NCBI GenBank assembly: GCA_963205275.1
Contig: CAUJIH010000093.1
Span: forward strand, 62,001-126,000
Direction of reading: 5' to 3'
Length of the DNA stretch: 64,000 nt
Origin: Verrucomicrobiota bacterium
GTDB taxonomy: Bacteria; Verrucomicrobiota; Verrucomicrobiia; Verrucomicrobiales; DEV007
The notes below the pieces were generated by a model that saw nothing but the letters and a program-made list of their open reading frames with translations, did no database searches and was not told the origin of the DNA. The stretch's first letter is position 1. Each line of letters begins with the position of its first letter. Below, piece by piece: positions 39,637-47,489 of this stretch. A program made the translations under genes and the position numbers.

Positions 39637-41280
39637 ATGTCTCCCAAAACGCTCACTCGGTTACTCATCGCCCTCGCCGCCCTCGGTGTGATCGCTCTGA
39701 TCGTCCACTTCATCGGCTCCGGCGGAGGGATTTCAGAAGTCAGTTCCTCCACGAACAAAGCAAAAGTATTCTCTGATTTCCCGATCAACGACATCACCAA
39801 AATCGAGGTGAAAAAGAAAGATGAATCCCTTGAGATCGTAAAAGGTGCCACTTCCTGGGAGGTGACAGAGCGAGAGAACTACCCGGCCAACACCGAGGAG
39901 ATTGTGAAGCTCCTTCGCAATCTCTGGGACTTGGACATTGCCCAGCCCGTCGTGGTGGGGCGCTCCCAGTATGGACGACTCAGCCTGCTCGATCCTGCTT
40001 CCAAGGACGCTCCGGAGGAAGAAACCGCGACCGTGCTCAGCTTCTTGGGTAAAGATGGTAAGGAGTTGGCTCAGCTCTGGTTAGGTAAGATCTTTGAGCG
40101 CTCCGAAGGACGGCCCGATCCCTTCGGCGGCGGCATGGCGAAAACCGATGTCGGTCGATATGTCAAACGCGGTGACGGAAACTCCGTTTACCTACTGGCC
40201 GACACCTTCGTCAACATTAAGACAGAACCTGCGGACTGGATCGATAAGAGCTTTTTCAAAGTGGAAAAGCTCAAGTCCATCGAAATCATAACCGCCAACA
40301 AGGGAGACGACTGGAAATTGGAGCGTACGGAAGAAAACGGTGACCTTACGCTCGTTAAGGCTGGGCCAAACGAAAAGCTCGATCCCAACAAAGTGAGTAG
40401 CATGAAGTCTGCTTTCGCTAGTCCTCAGATCGAGGACGTATATGTCGGCGAAGACAAGTCGAAAGAAAAGACCGGAGCCGTCACTTTCAAAATCGACACC
40501 TTCGACGGCTTCCACTATGAAGTCTCCGTTGGAGAGAAAAACGATCTAAACGAACTCCCGCTGCTCGTGAAAGTCTCCGCCGATTTCCCCAAAGTGAGGA
40601 AGCCAGGAGCCGAAGAGAGTGACGAGGAGAAGACAAAAGCCGATAAGGAGTTCTCCGATCATCTCGCCTCACTAGAAAAGAAGCTCGCCGACGAGAAGCG
40701 TCTTGAGGGTCACATCTTCAAAGTGCGCAGCTACGTAGTTGATTCACTCCACAAGAAGCGTTCCGAGCTGATGGAAGAGAAGAAGGAAGGAGATCAAGAA
40801 AAGGCGAAGGAAGTCGCTCCCGGAGTTTCTCTGCCCGGTCTGCCCGACGCGATGCCGACTCCTGCAAAGCCTGCACCGGCTCCCGAAGCCAAGCCAGCAG
40901 AAGCCCCTAAACCAGCAGTAGCTCCCGAAGCCAAGCCTGCGGAAACAGTGAAGCCCGCTCCAGCTCCAGTATCTAAGCCAGCGGAAGCCCCTAAACCAGC
41001 AGCAGCTCCCGAAGCCAAGCCAGCGGAAGCAGTGAAGCCCGCACCTGCCCCTGAGTCCAAGCCAGCGGAAGCTCCTAAACCAGCAACAGCAGCTCCTGAA
41101 GCTAAGCCTGCAGAAGCAGCAAAGCCAGCAGCAGCCCCAGAAGCAAAGCCAGCAGCAGCACCGAAGCCCGCTCCGGCCCCAGAAGCCAAGCCTGCAGAAG
41201 CTCCCAAGCCCGCACCAGCTCCAGAATCCAAGCCAGCAGAAGCTCCCAAATCTGCAGCTACTCCCGAAGCCAAGCCCTGA
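39637..41280 (+). CDS. DUF4340-like membrane-anchored protein with Pro-Ala-Lys-Glu tail
   Basis: A 547-residue protein. One transmembrane segment at about residues 7-27, then a DUF4340-type extracellular region (SDFPINDITKIEVKKKDESLEIVKGATSWEV; NLWDLDIAQPVVVG). From about residue 408 to the end it consists of imperfect KPAEAPKPA / APEAKPAEA repeats. The tail may span the periplasm or peptidoglycan, as TonB-like proline-alanine arms do. It closes the Gld-type operon, where DUF4340 proteins are the usual fourth gene in PVC and related bacteria. Confidence 0.88.
   Translation: MSPKTLTRLLIALAALGVIALIVHFIGSGGGISEVSSSTNKAKVFSDFPINDITKIEVKKKDESLEIVKGATSWEVTERENYPANTEEIVKLLRNLWDLDIAQPVVVGRSQYGRLSLLDPASKDAPEEETATVLSFLGKDGKELAQLWLGKIFERSEGRPDPFGGGMAKTDVGRYVKRGDGNSVYLLADTFVNIKTEPADWIDKSFFKVEKLKSIEIITANKGDDWKLERTEENGDLTLVKAGPNEKLDPNKVSSMKSAFASPQIEDVYVGEDKSKEKTGAVTFKIDTFDGFHYEVSVGEKNDLNELPLLVKVSADFPKVRKPGAEESDEEKTKADKEFSDHLASLEKKLADEKRLEGHIFKVRSYVVDSLHKKRSELMEEKKEGDQEKAKEVAPGVSLPGLPDAMPTPAKPAPAPEAKPAEAPKPAVAPEAKPAETVKPAPAPVSKPAEAPKPAAAPEAKPAEAVKPAPAPESKPAEAPKPATAAPEAKPAEAAKPAAAPEAKPAAAPKPAPAPEAKPAEAPKPAPAPESKPAEAPKSAATPEAKP
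40859..41278 (+). repeat. Degenerate Pro-Ala-Glu-Lys coding repeats
   Basis: About 140 codons of AKPAEAPKPA-type units with many synonymous changes, in phase. They are in the reading frame of the DUF4340-like gene and explain the long open frame on the opposite strand, which is an artefact of the repeat. Confidence 0.9.
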
Positions 41281-41315
41281 AAATTATCTCTCTTGGCTTA
41301 GTGCTTTGCTGTACG

Positions 41316-41495
41316 AGATGAGTGCACGTCCTGCCACCCTCGCAGAGCGATGATCTGACTTCCTTCGTTATGTGGTTGCTTCGCCACTAGCTGAAGAAAT
41401 TTTCGTGTGGTGTGAAGTAGGAAAAATTAATTATTGAGTTTTCTTGATCATCAGACAAACTATAGGCGATTACTTTTTCGGTAACTGTCTGTTTG
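41316..41495 (+). repeat. Left IS4-like 3'-end remnant (direct repeat, left copy)
   Basis: Aligns without large gaps to 58698-58878 in the same orientation: shared blocks are CGTCCTGCCACCCTCGCAGA, TCGCCACTAGCTG, TTGAGTTTTCTTGATCATC and GGTAACTGTCTGTTTG, with scattered substitutions. In the frame of the right copy it reads RPATLAER, stop, then DFLRYVVASPLAE, so this copy has a nonsense codon. The hairpin GTTAC/GTAAC near its end is imperfect here. The remnant starts 36 bp after the DUF4340-like gene and marks the left edge of the island. Confidence 0.85.
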
Positions 41496-41524
41496 AATTA
41501 ATCGGTTGGGGGCAGTCCTAGAAT

Positions 41525-41990
41525 TTAGAATTTCTCCCATTTCTTCAGCCAGATTCTTTCCTCCTTCGTTCGCGTCGGACCATTCTTCTCCCGGTATTGC
41601 CGCACCCGTTGGCTCACGTTACTTGTGCTCTTGAGATGCAATCGTGCGGCGATCCAGTCCTGCCGCACCGTAGTGCGCTCGCAAATCGCCCAAGCGATGG
41701 CCACCTTCCGCCGGTCGCCCTTTGGCGTCTTGGCGAGACCGCGCTCGTCGAGTCCAAAGTGCTTCAGGTCCTCGGCAGAATCCGTCCTGCTTCGGTCTCG
41801 GCGTAGGCCTTTCCCAGCTCGCTGCTGCGGTAGTTGCTGTTTGTTGGGGCGGATGGCTTCCCGCCCGGCTTGGAAGCGAACCTCTCCAATGCGAGCTCGC
41901 GAAAGGTGTCACTACCGTGCGCCCAGCCACGTTCGAAGAGTTCGGAAAGCCGCCTTGCCGGGTCCGCTGCGAAATCGGGTGAATGTGGCG
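41525..41990 (-). pseudogene. Decayed Y1 (IS200/REP-type) transposase C-terminus
   Basis: On the minus strand, ARRLSELFERGWAHG...SELGKAYAETEAGR (about 41990-41775) is followed, after a shift of frame near 41770, by EDLKHFGLDERGLAKTPKGD, RKVAIAWAICERTTVRQDWI and AARLHLKSTSNVSQRVRQY, ending at a TAA at 41525-41527. The KGDxRKVxxAxxxxxxTTVxxxWIAxRL pattern is the C-terminal helical region of REP-associated Y1 transposases common in PVC bacteria. The N-terminal half with the HUH and tyrosine motifs is absent, so the gene is truncated and frameshifted. Confidence 0.7.
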
Positions 41991-42227
41991 GAAAATAGCA
42001 GCGAGCGATCTGGGGCGATTCTGGAGGGTTTTTCGGAAATCGAATCGCCGGGGGCTCTGGGATGGCTGATGGGTGAGGTGCGGAATGTGGATGACGGCGG
42101 CTGTGGATCGCCGGGCGGGAAGGGATTTGCCCAGGGCAATAGGTGCGCTGCGAGAAAGGGAACGAGTCGCGAGAGGGTGAGCAAATCCGCAGGACGCGAT
42201 CTTTTCGGCCCCAAGTATAAAGTCGGC

Positions 42228-42584
42228 ATGTCGGCGGATGATGCGGAGTCACGCCTGAAATCAGTCATTGGAAAGGTGCTCAAGGATAAGCGCGGAATCA
42301 ACTCTGCTGCCTAGCGAGAGGGGCTGGGCCGAATTGACATCCCGTGGGGGACTCCGGGCGATAAGCGCGACGATTTCTCCGGGGGAAGTGGAATCTCTCA
42401 CATTCTCGCGAAGCACGGGGAGGCGGATGTCAAGCGTCTGCCTAGCATTCTTGCGCACGGTCCGATCTCTCTACATCCGGATTCTCCCGATAAGCGGCAG
42501 ATCGACCACGATGGCTATCTCGCGATCCTCGCAAAGGAAAAGGAATCTTCTGCCTGGGTTCTTACTGGATTCACGAAAGGATGA
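42228..42584 (+). pseudogene. Phage PBECR-type (barnase/colicin E5-like) nuclease domain, with in-frame TAG
   Basis: Reading in the frame of an ATG at 42228: MSADDAESRLKSVIGKVLKD, a TAG at 42312-42314, then in the same frame RIDIPWGTPGDKRDDFSGGS, ISHILAKHGEADVKRLPSIL and a terminal SAWVLTGFTKG before TGA at 42582. The pattern IDIxWG..ISHILxKH...WVLTGF is that of the phage-encoded BECR-fold nuclease domains found at the C-terminus of head-morphogenesis or polyvalent proteins. The upstream part of the host gene is not recognisable between 41990 and 42220. The nonsense codon and missing N-terminus point to a fragment. It is directly ahead of the Mu-like protease gene. Confidence 0.6.
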
Positions 42585-42733
42585 ACGATCTCCACCAGAA
42601 ACACAAACGCCACCCACATGGTGGGTGGCTCAAGGCAGGTGGCGAGGGGGCGCGACGCCTCCGCCTACGCGAGCGGTCCCGACTGTTTTGTGCGCGGGTG
42701 CCGCCTGGTTGCCGCCAGGACTTTTATCATACT

Positions 42734-43713
42734 ATGACTCTACCAATCTACAACAGGGAAAGTATCGCGTCTGGATCGCGTAGCTGGCACCAGATCGAGG
42801 TGTCGGGGGAGATGCGGACGGGGGATGGCCGCACGCAGGTGACGGATGGGGCGGGGCTGGCGAGTATCGTGAGGGAGTTCGACGCGAGGCGGATGAAGGA
42901 GGGGGGGAACTGGACGGGGCTGCTGGTGGATCACGATCACCTGAGCCATGATCCTGCCCACAGTACGGAGGCGATGGGCTGGCTGGTGGATGTGGAGGTG
43001 AGACGGGATGCGGAGGGGACGCCGCAGCTCTACGGGGAGATCGAGTGGACGGATCTGGGGGCGACGGGGATCGCGAATAAGCGATGGAAGTTTTTTTCGA
43101 CCGAATACGATCCCGGAGGGCTGGAGGACCTCGGGATGGGGCCGGAAGGTGTGCGCCGGGTGCGCCCACGCCAGTTGGCCGGTCTCTCTCTGACGAATCG
43201 CCCGCAACGGAAGGGGGGGAAACCGATTGTTAATCGCCTGGCGGTGTCGCCAGGCTCAACTGAAAAGAAAACGAAAACGCATAGTGATATGAATGAGATA
43301 AAGGAGTTGTTGGGGCTGGCCTCTGACGTGAGTGATGAGGATGTGGTGGCGGCTGTGAAGGCGCTGCAGGAGGCTGCTGCGGCGGCGGAACTGGCGCAGG
43401 CGGAGGCGGAGGCTGATGTGGTGCTGAACCGGATGGCTGACTGTGTGCCGGAACCGGCGCGTCCGTATTGGCGGGCGCAATTGATCCGGAATCGGGCGGA
43501 GGCGGGGAAGGCGCTGGAGGCGAGTTTCCCGGTGCGGAAGCGGACGGAGGCGATCACGAATCGGGCGACGGCGCGGACGCGATGCCTGGATCGGTGGATG
43601 ATGTGGCGACGCGCCGTGAGGCGGCGGTGCAACGGATCTGGAACCGGGAGAAGTGTCGCTATGTGGATGCGGTGGCGATGGCGCGGCTGGAGGAGCCGGA
43701 GCTGTGGAAGTGA
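42734..43713 (+). pseudogene. Mu gpI-like phage protease/scaffold, frameshifted near the C-terminus
   Basis: From the ATG at 42734 the frame reads WHQIEVSGEMRTGDGRTQVT, GLLVDHDHLSHDPAHSTEAMGW (split here across the active-site region), KRWKFFSTEYDPGG and RPRQLAGLSLTNRPQRKGG: the Mu I-protein pattern, with an HxH-type core and FFSxEY. The scaffold-like part MNEIKELLGLASDVSDEDVV follows. After about 43570 the good coding frame moves to the next one (SVDDVATRREAAVQRIWNRE, ending ARLEEPELWK at 43713), whereas the original frame continues with arginine/tryptophan-rich noise to 43738. So one small indel breaks the C-terminus. Bases 42585-42733 hold no supported gene. Confidence 0.72.
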
Positions 43714-43761
43714 GGAATGGTCAATGGACAATGAGTAATATTTTTTTTGAAGTGAAGTGAT

Positions 43762-45174
43762 ATGATTGCAAGAGCTGAACAAGTGATAGCGATGACGCCT
43801 GCGGCGGAGCATCGAGGTGAGGAGGGTAAGTTCGTGGTGCTGGATTCTGGCGCGGCGAAGGTGACGACGAGTGCGACGGCGAAGCCGCTGGGTGTGATCC
43901 TGGAGGGGGCTGCGGTGTCGGGTAAGTCGAGTATCGGGCTGCCGGGGTTCTCTGGTACGGTGAAGGTGAAGGTGACGGGGGCTAGCCCTGGCACGATCGC
44001 GCTGGGAACGTATCTGACGGTGAAGTCTGATGGGACGATCCAGGATCTGCGATCTGTGCGACGGATGAAGGTGGCGCTGGAGACGAATGTGCGGATGGCG
44101 CAGGGGAAGGCGCGGTGGGAGAGGTTCTCGGGGAATGAGCAATTCCCGGCGATGGAGCTGGTGCGGATCGAGGCGCGACGTGTGCCGAGGGAGTGGGCGA
44201 TGATCTGGGCGGAGGAGGCGGCGGGCTATCCGCGCACGGAGGTGTGTGTGGAGCCGCCGATGGCGCTGCATGGGTCGGGGATATGGCTGGATATCTCTCG
44301 CTTCGGGGTGCCGTGGCCGCCGTATAATTTCGGCAGTGGGATGGGGCAGAAGCCGGTGGCGCGGGATCGGGCGATGGAGGTGGGTCTGGATCCGGATGGT
44401 GCGACGACGGCTGCGGAGGATCTGAGTCTGAATCATGCTCTGGAGGTGACGCCGCAGGTGAGTGATGGGCGTCTGCGGGAGGCGCTGTCTGAGGGGATGC
44501 AGGGCTATGCGGAATGGGAGGGGGATAGGCTGGTGTTCACGGATCCGAACGGGACGCGTCCGACGACGGCAGAGGCGCTGGCGGAGGTCTGGGATCAGGG
44601 GCTGCCGGAGGGCTTTGCTCTGCATCAGCGGGATGCTCTGGTGGATTGGGTGCGGGATTCGCGTGTGTTTTATGATCGCCGTACGGAGGATGATGCGGCG
44701 CTGCGTTATGGCCGTGCGGAGTATCAACCGGGCACGAATGTGTGGCGGGATCTGCAGCGGCTGATCGCACGGCTGGTGAATGGAGATGGGGAGGTGGTGA
44801 TCTATCGGGGGCTGACGGTCCCAGATGCGGATCTGAAAGGGCTGCTGAAGGGGTGGCGGGCGGAGGGATATAGCCCGCATAGACGCAATGCGGCGGATAG
44901 TTGGACGAATAATCGGAGGTCGGCTCTGAATTACGCGGGGACGGGTGGCGACGGGGGCCGCTGGGCGGTGGTGCTGGAGTGGGCGAATCCTCGCCAGGCG
45001 AAGGATGTCACGGCGCTGGTGCGATCTCTGACGGAGAGGATCGGGAAGCTGAAGTCGCCGACGGTGGCGCAGGATGCGGAGTGGCTGTTGCCGCGTGGCG
45101 CCCGGGTGCGTGTGGTGTCGGTGCGCCGGGATGCGGGGAAGCGGACTTATTTTTTGAAGCTTTCGGACGAATGA
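43762..45174 (+). CDS. Chimeric phage protein: decoration domain - MuF C-terminal part - ADP-ribosyltransferase-like domain
   Basis: A 470-residue frame with three parts. Residues 1-94 (FVVLDSGAAKVTTSATAKPL, GTIALGTYLTVKSDG) match phage capsid-decoration (DUF2190-like) proteins. Residues about 96-205 (ALETNVRMAQGKARW, MELVRIEARRVPREWA, ISRFGVPWPPYNFGSGMG) match the C-terminal region of Mu F-type head morphogenesis proteins. Residues about 320-470 have R-S-E type ADP-ribosyltransferase marks: YRG at 348-350, SWT at 380-382, and DAEWLLPRG at 438-446 with Glu440. The join at residue 95 lacks any linker, which suggests a deletion fused two genes. Codon use is extreme (GCG, CTG, GGG), unlike the host genes. 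The effector-like end would be carried with the virion or act as a toxin; activity is unproven. Confidence 0.7.
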   Translation: MIARAEQVIAMTPAAEHRGEEGKFVVLDSGAAKVTTSATAKPLGVILEGAAVSGKSSIGLPGFSGTVKVKVTGASPGTIALGTYLTVKSDGTIQDLRSVRRMKVALETNVRMAQGKARWERFSGNEQFPAMELVRIEARRVPREWAMIWAEEAAGYPRTEVCVEPPMALHGSGIWLDISRFGVPWPPYNFGSGMGQKPVARDRAMEVGLDPDGATTAAEDLSLNHALEVTPQVSDGRLREALSEGMQGYAEWEGDRLVFTDPNGTRPTTAEALAEVWDQGLPEGFALHQRDALVDWVRDSRVFYDRRTEDDAALRYGRAEYQPGTNVWRDLQRLIARLVNGDGEVVIYRGLTVPDADLKGLLKGWRAEGYSPHRRNAADSWTNNRRSALNYAGTGGDGGRWAVVLEWANPRQAKDVTALVRSLTERIGKLKSPTVAQDAEWLLPRGARVRVVSVRRDAGKRTYFLKLSDE

Positions 45175-45356
45175 GGATTGTGGGTCATCTCATACAGGAA
45201 TTCTTCGCCTTCGGTGCGAAATTTGCGGCGCTTCATGCCGTCATCAAGGGCGCGTTGGGTGTAGCAATATTTGGCGGCGCGTTTGGCGGCGGGCATGGCC
45301 TGGGCGGCGGTGACGAGTGGATCGGGTGTGTGCCGGGTGCGATGTGGCTTTTTCAT
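45147..45356 (-). CDS. Small basic protein antisense in the phage block
   Basis: A 69-residue frame (MKKPHRTRHTPDPLVTAAQA start) with natural-looking codons (GCC, CGC, AAA, GAA) and a purine-rich AGAGAGAG a few bases before its ATG. The plus strand in this gap (45175-45370) has no better frame. It overlaps the 3' end of the chimeric gene by 28 bp tail to tail. I do not recognise the family. It is lysine/arginine-rich and could bind nucleic acid. Confidence 0.5.
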   Translation of the reverse strand: MKKPHRTRHTPDPLVTAAQAMPAAKRAAKYCYTQRALDDGMKRRKFRTEGEEFLYEMTHNPHSSESFKK

Positions 45357-45370
45357 GCTCTCTCTATCTA

Positions 45371-46000
45371 ATGCAAATTTCAGTAAATATCAATGATAAT
45401 GGTGTCTCTGCGGCTCTGGCTGGGCTGGCGGGGAGGCTGGCGGATCGCACGGGGCTGCATCAGCGTATGGGGAATGCGGTGGAGGCGTCTGTCATCGCGC
45501 ATCTGCTGGGGCTACCGGGTGAGCGATTCTACGGGCAGGCGGCGGAGAGTACGCAGGTGGAGGCGAGCGATGGTGAGGCGGTGGTGTCGATACGGAAGCG
45601 GGGGATGGCGCTGCGATACTATGGCGGTGTGGTACGCCCGAGTGGCAAGACGAGTGAGGTGACGGGGAAGCCGATCCGCAGTCTGAGTGTGCCTGTGGTG
45701 AAGGGTCTGCCGCCTATCGCGGAATATGGGAGTCCGCTGGCTTTCATCCCGCGCCGGGGGGGCGGTGCAACGGTGGGCTATCTGGTGGAGGGTGAGCGCT
45801 ATACGGTGGCGAGGGGTAAGAGGAAGGGGCAGCAGGCGGTGCGACCGGTGGGTAATGGGAGTCTGATGTATGTGCTGAGACGGCAGACGACGCATGAGCC
45901 GGATGCTAAGGTGCTGCCGACGATGGAGGCGCTGACGACGGCGGCGCGGATGGCGGCGGAGGCGTATCTGGGTAAGGGGTTGATGGAGGATATGACATGA
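45371..46000 (+). CDS. Phage virion morphogenesis protein (Mu gpG / tail completion-like)
   Basis: With the ATG at 45371 the protein is 209 residues. NDNGVSAALAGLAGRLADRT and HQRMGNAVEASVIAHL form the N-terminal pattern of the phage virion morphogenesis family (Mu G, P2 S type), which completes tails and joins heads. The start at 45317 would overlap the antisense gene and is not needed. Its last four bases overlap the next gene (ATGA). Codon use is as extreme as in the neighbouring phage genes. Confidence 0.7.
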   Translation: MQISVNINDNGVSAALAGLAGRLADRTGLHQRMGNAVEASVIAHLLGLPGERFYGQAAESTQVEASDGEAVVSIRKRGMALRYYGGVVRPSGKTSEVTGKPIRSLSVPVVKGLPPIAEYGSPLAFIPRRGGGATVGYLVEGERYTVARGKRKGQQAVRPVGNGSLMYVLRRQTTHEPDAKVLPTMEALTTAARMAAEAYLGKGLMEDMT

Positions 46001-46473
46001 GTGTGGGATCTGATTTTGACATGCTGGCGGAGGCGGATGGGCTGGCGGTGTATCTGCGCCGGGTGGCGGCGCTGGCGGATGTGCCGGTGATCGTGGCGCG
46101 GCAGCGGGATCTGGTAGCGGATATCGATGAGGCGGTGGCGAAGGCGGCGGGTGCGGCGATCCTGATCGCGCTGGATGGATGGCGGAATGTGAATGCGTCT
46201 AGTAATCGGACGCGGCTGGAGCTGACGCACAGTGTGTCGGTCTGGACGGCCCCTATCCTGTGGGAGGGGGCGATGGAGGAGAGTGAGGTGCTGGGTGTGC
46301 TGGTGAGTGCTGTGGGGATGGCGACGTCGGTCACGGGGGATGGGTGTGAGCGATGGGTGACGGCGGGGGGACGGTATATCGAGCATCCCAGGCACAGGGT
46401 GTATGAGTTCCCTGCAGCGGTGATGGTGGATCTGCCGTGGCCGGAGATGGTGGTGGAGGATGGGGAGGAATGA
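45997..46473 (+). CDS. Phage Gp37/DUF1834-like tail protein
   Basis: A 158-residue protein, coupled by a four-base overlap to the virion morphogenesis gene. The segments ILIALDGWRNVNASSNRTRL and THSVSVWTAPIL with a late WPEMVVED end resemble Mu-like gp37 or tail-terminator proteins, which follow gpG in Mu-like phages. The assignment depends as much on gene order as on sequence. Confidence 0.5.
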   Translation: MSVGSDFDMLAEADGLAVYLRRVAALADVPVIVARQRDLVADIDEAVAKAAGAAILIALDGWRNVNASSNRTRLELTHSVSVWTAPILWEGAMEESEVLGVLVSAVGMATSVTGDGCERWVTAGGRYIEHPRHRVYEFPAAVMVDLPWPEMVVEDGEE

Positions 46474-46513
46474 TTTTTTTTAGGAACCCTAAAGATGAAA
46501 GGAAGATAAGGAG

Positions 46514-46590
46514 ATGGCATTGGTATTACCTACGACGACATTGGTCCCGAAATACGGGAGTATCGTAATGTTCGCCCCGGAGGGATGCCG
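46514..46590 (+). pseudogene. Truncated start of a phage tail gene
   Basis: An AAGGAG box precedes ATG 46514, which begins MALVLPTTTLVPKYGSIVMF followed by APEG. After about 46590 the frame (open to 46957) loses any protein-like character and runs into the 3' end of the minus-strand metallopeptidase gene. The phage block is therefore cut here. Bases 46590-46787 hold no supported gene and contain the junction between prophage remnant and restriction operon. Confidence 0.5.
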
Positions 46591-46787
46591 GGGATTTTCT
46601 CTTCATGCGAGAACCTTCGCATCTACGGGCTTCTCTTCAAAGGGATTCGAGGGTGTCCGGAGATGTTTTCGCAAGGTAACGCAACTCATTTGTCATGTTT
46701 TGTCATGCAGGGCTGGCCATCTTGAACCTCGCTTCCTACACCTTGGCGACGGGGCGTTTGATAGACAAAACCCATCTCGTGGCCGAT

Positions 46788-47489
46788 TCAGATTTCCACC
46801 TTCTCCAGCCGGTCTTTCCGCTGCCGCCAATCCGGTAGCACGGCATCGAGCATCTCGAAAAAGGCACGATTGTGGTTTGGGTGACGAAGGTGGCACAATT
46901 CGTGGACGATCACATAATCGATGCAGGCTGACGGGGAATGGATCAACTCTGGGTTGAGTGCGATTCGACCATCCTTACCGGCACTGCCCCAACGTTTTGG
47001 CATTCGGCGTAGTGAAAGCCAAGGCTCCGGCAAACCGTGGCGGCGGCACCAAGGCACCCAAGACTCAAGCCTTCGTTGAAACTGAATCCGCGCCCGGTCC
47101 CGAAACCATTGATCAAGCTGCCTCTGGACGTCGCCGGGGGTGCCGGTGGGTGAGACCACATGGAAATCTGCGCCTCGTAGGCGCACTGAAGGTTCCGGAC
47201 CCTTGAGGATCTTGAGACGATACTGCCGACCCAGGTAGCGGTGGGTGGCTCCGGAAACGTAGCGTCGGGGCATCCGAGTCGCATTCATCTCGGCGAAAGC
47301 CCGCCGCTGGCGCTCGATCCACTTCGCCCGCTTGCCGACCTTGGCGAGGATAGACGACTCGCCCGAAGCGAGGGGAGCCGTCAGTTCCAAGCTCCCGTCG
47401 GGCAGCACGCTGATTGCGAGCGTTTTGCGCGCCGTTCGCTTTAGGGTAGCGGGACCGGCGGGGGTCGCCATTATCTCGATTCTAGACAT
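46788..47489 (-). CDS. YgjP-like (DUF45/M48-type) metallopeptidase
   Basis: With the ATG at 47489 the protein is 233 residues. HELCHLRHPNHNRAF near residue 195 gives HExxH plus a downstream histidine, the zinc site of the YgjP/WLM family. The upstream RYLGRQYRLKI and SLRRMPKRWGSAGKDGRIALN segments are the usual family motifs. Its start overlaps the hsdR stop by eight bases (ATGTCTAG), so it is the last gene of the restriction operon and is translationally coupled. YgjP-type genes often sit beside type I restriction genes; the function there is not established. Confidence 0.9.
   Translation of the reverse strand: MSRIEIMATPAGPATLKRTARKTLAISVLPDGSLELTAPLASGESSILAKVGKRAKWIERQRRAFAEMNATRMPRRYVSGATHRYLGRQYRLKILKGPEPSVRLRGADFHVVSPTGTPGDVQRQLDQWFRDRARIQFQRRLESWVPWCRRHGLPEPWLSLRRMPKRWGSAGKDGRIALNPELIHSPSACIDYVIVHELCHLRHPNHNRAFFEMLDAVLPDWRQRKDRLEKVEI

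Noticed and set aside
40794-41273. Glycine/alanine-rich minus-strand frame that looks like a structural repeat protein
   Set aside because: It is the complement of the Pro-Ala-Glu-Lys coding repeats of the DUF4340-like gene.
42585-42733. N-terminal extension of the phage protease from 42581
   Set aside because: The 51 codons before 42734 are arginine-rich without family similarity, and the ATG at 42734 leads directly into the conserved part.
43030-44880. 616-residue open frame on the minus strand over the phage genes
   Set aside because: Arginine/histidine/isoleucine/proline-rich translation typical of the complement of GCG/CTG/GAT-biased genes; it covers two recognisable plus-strand genes.
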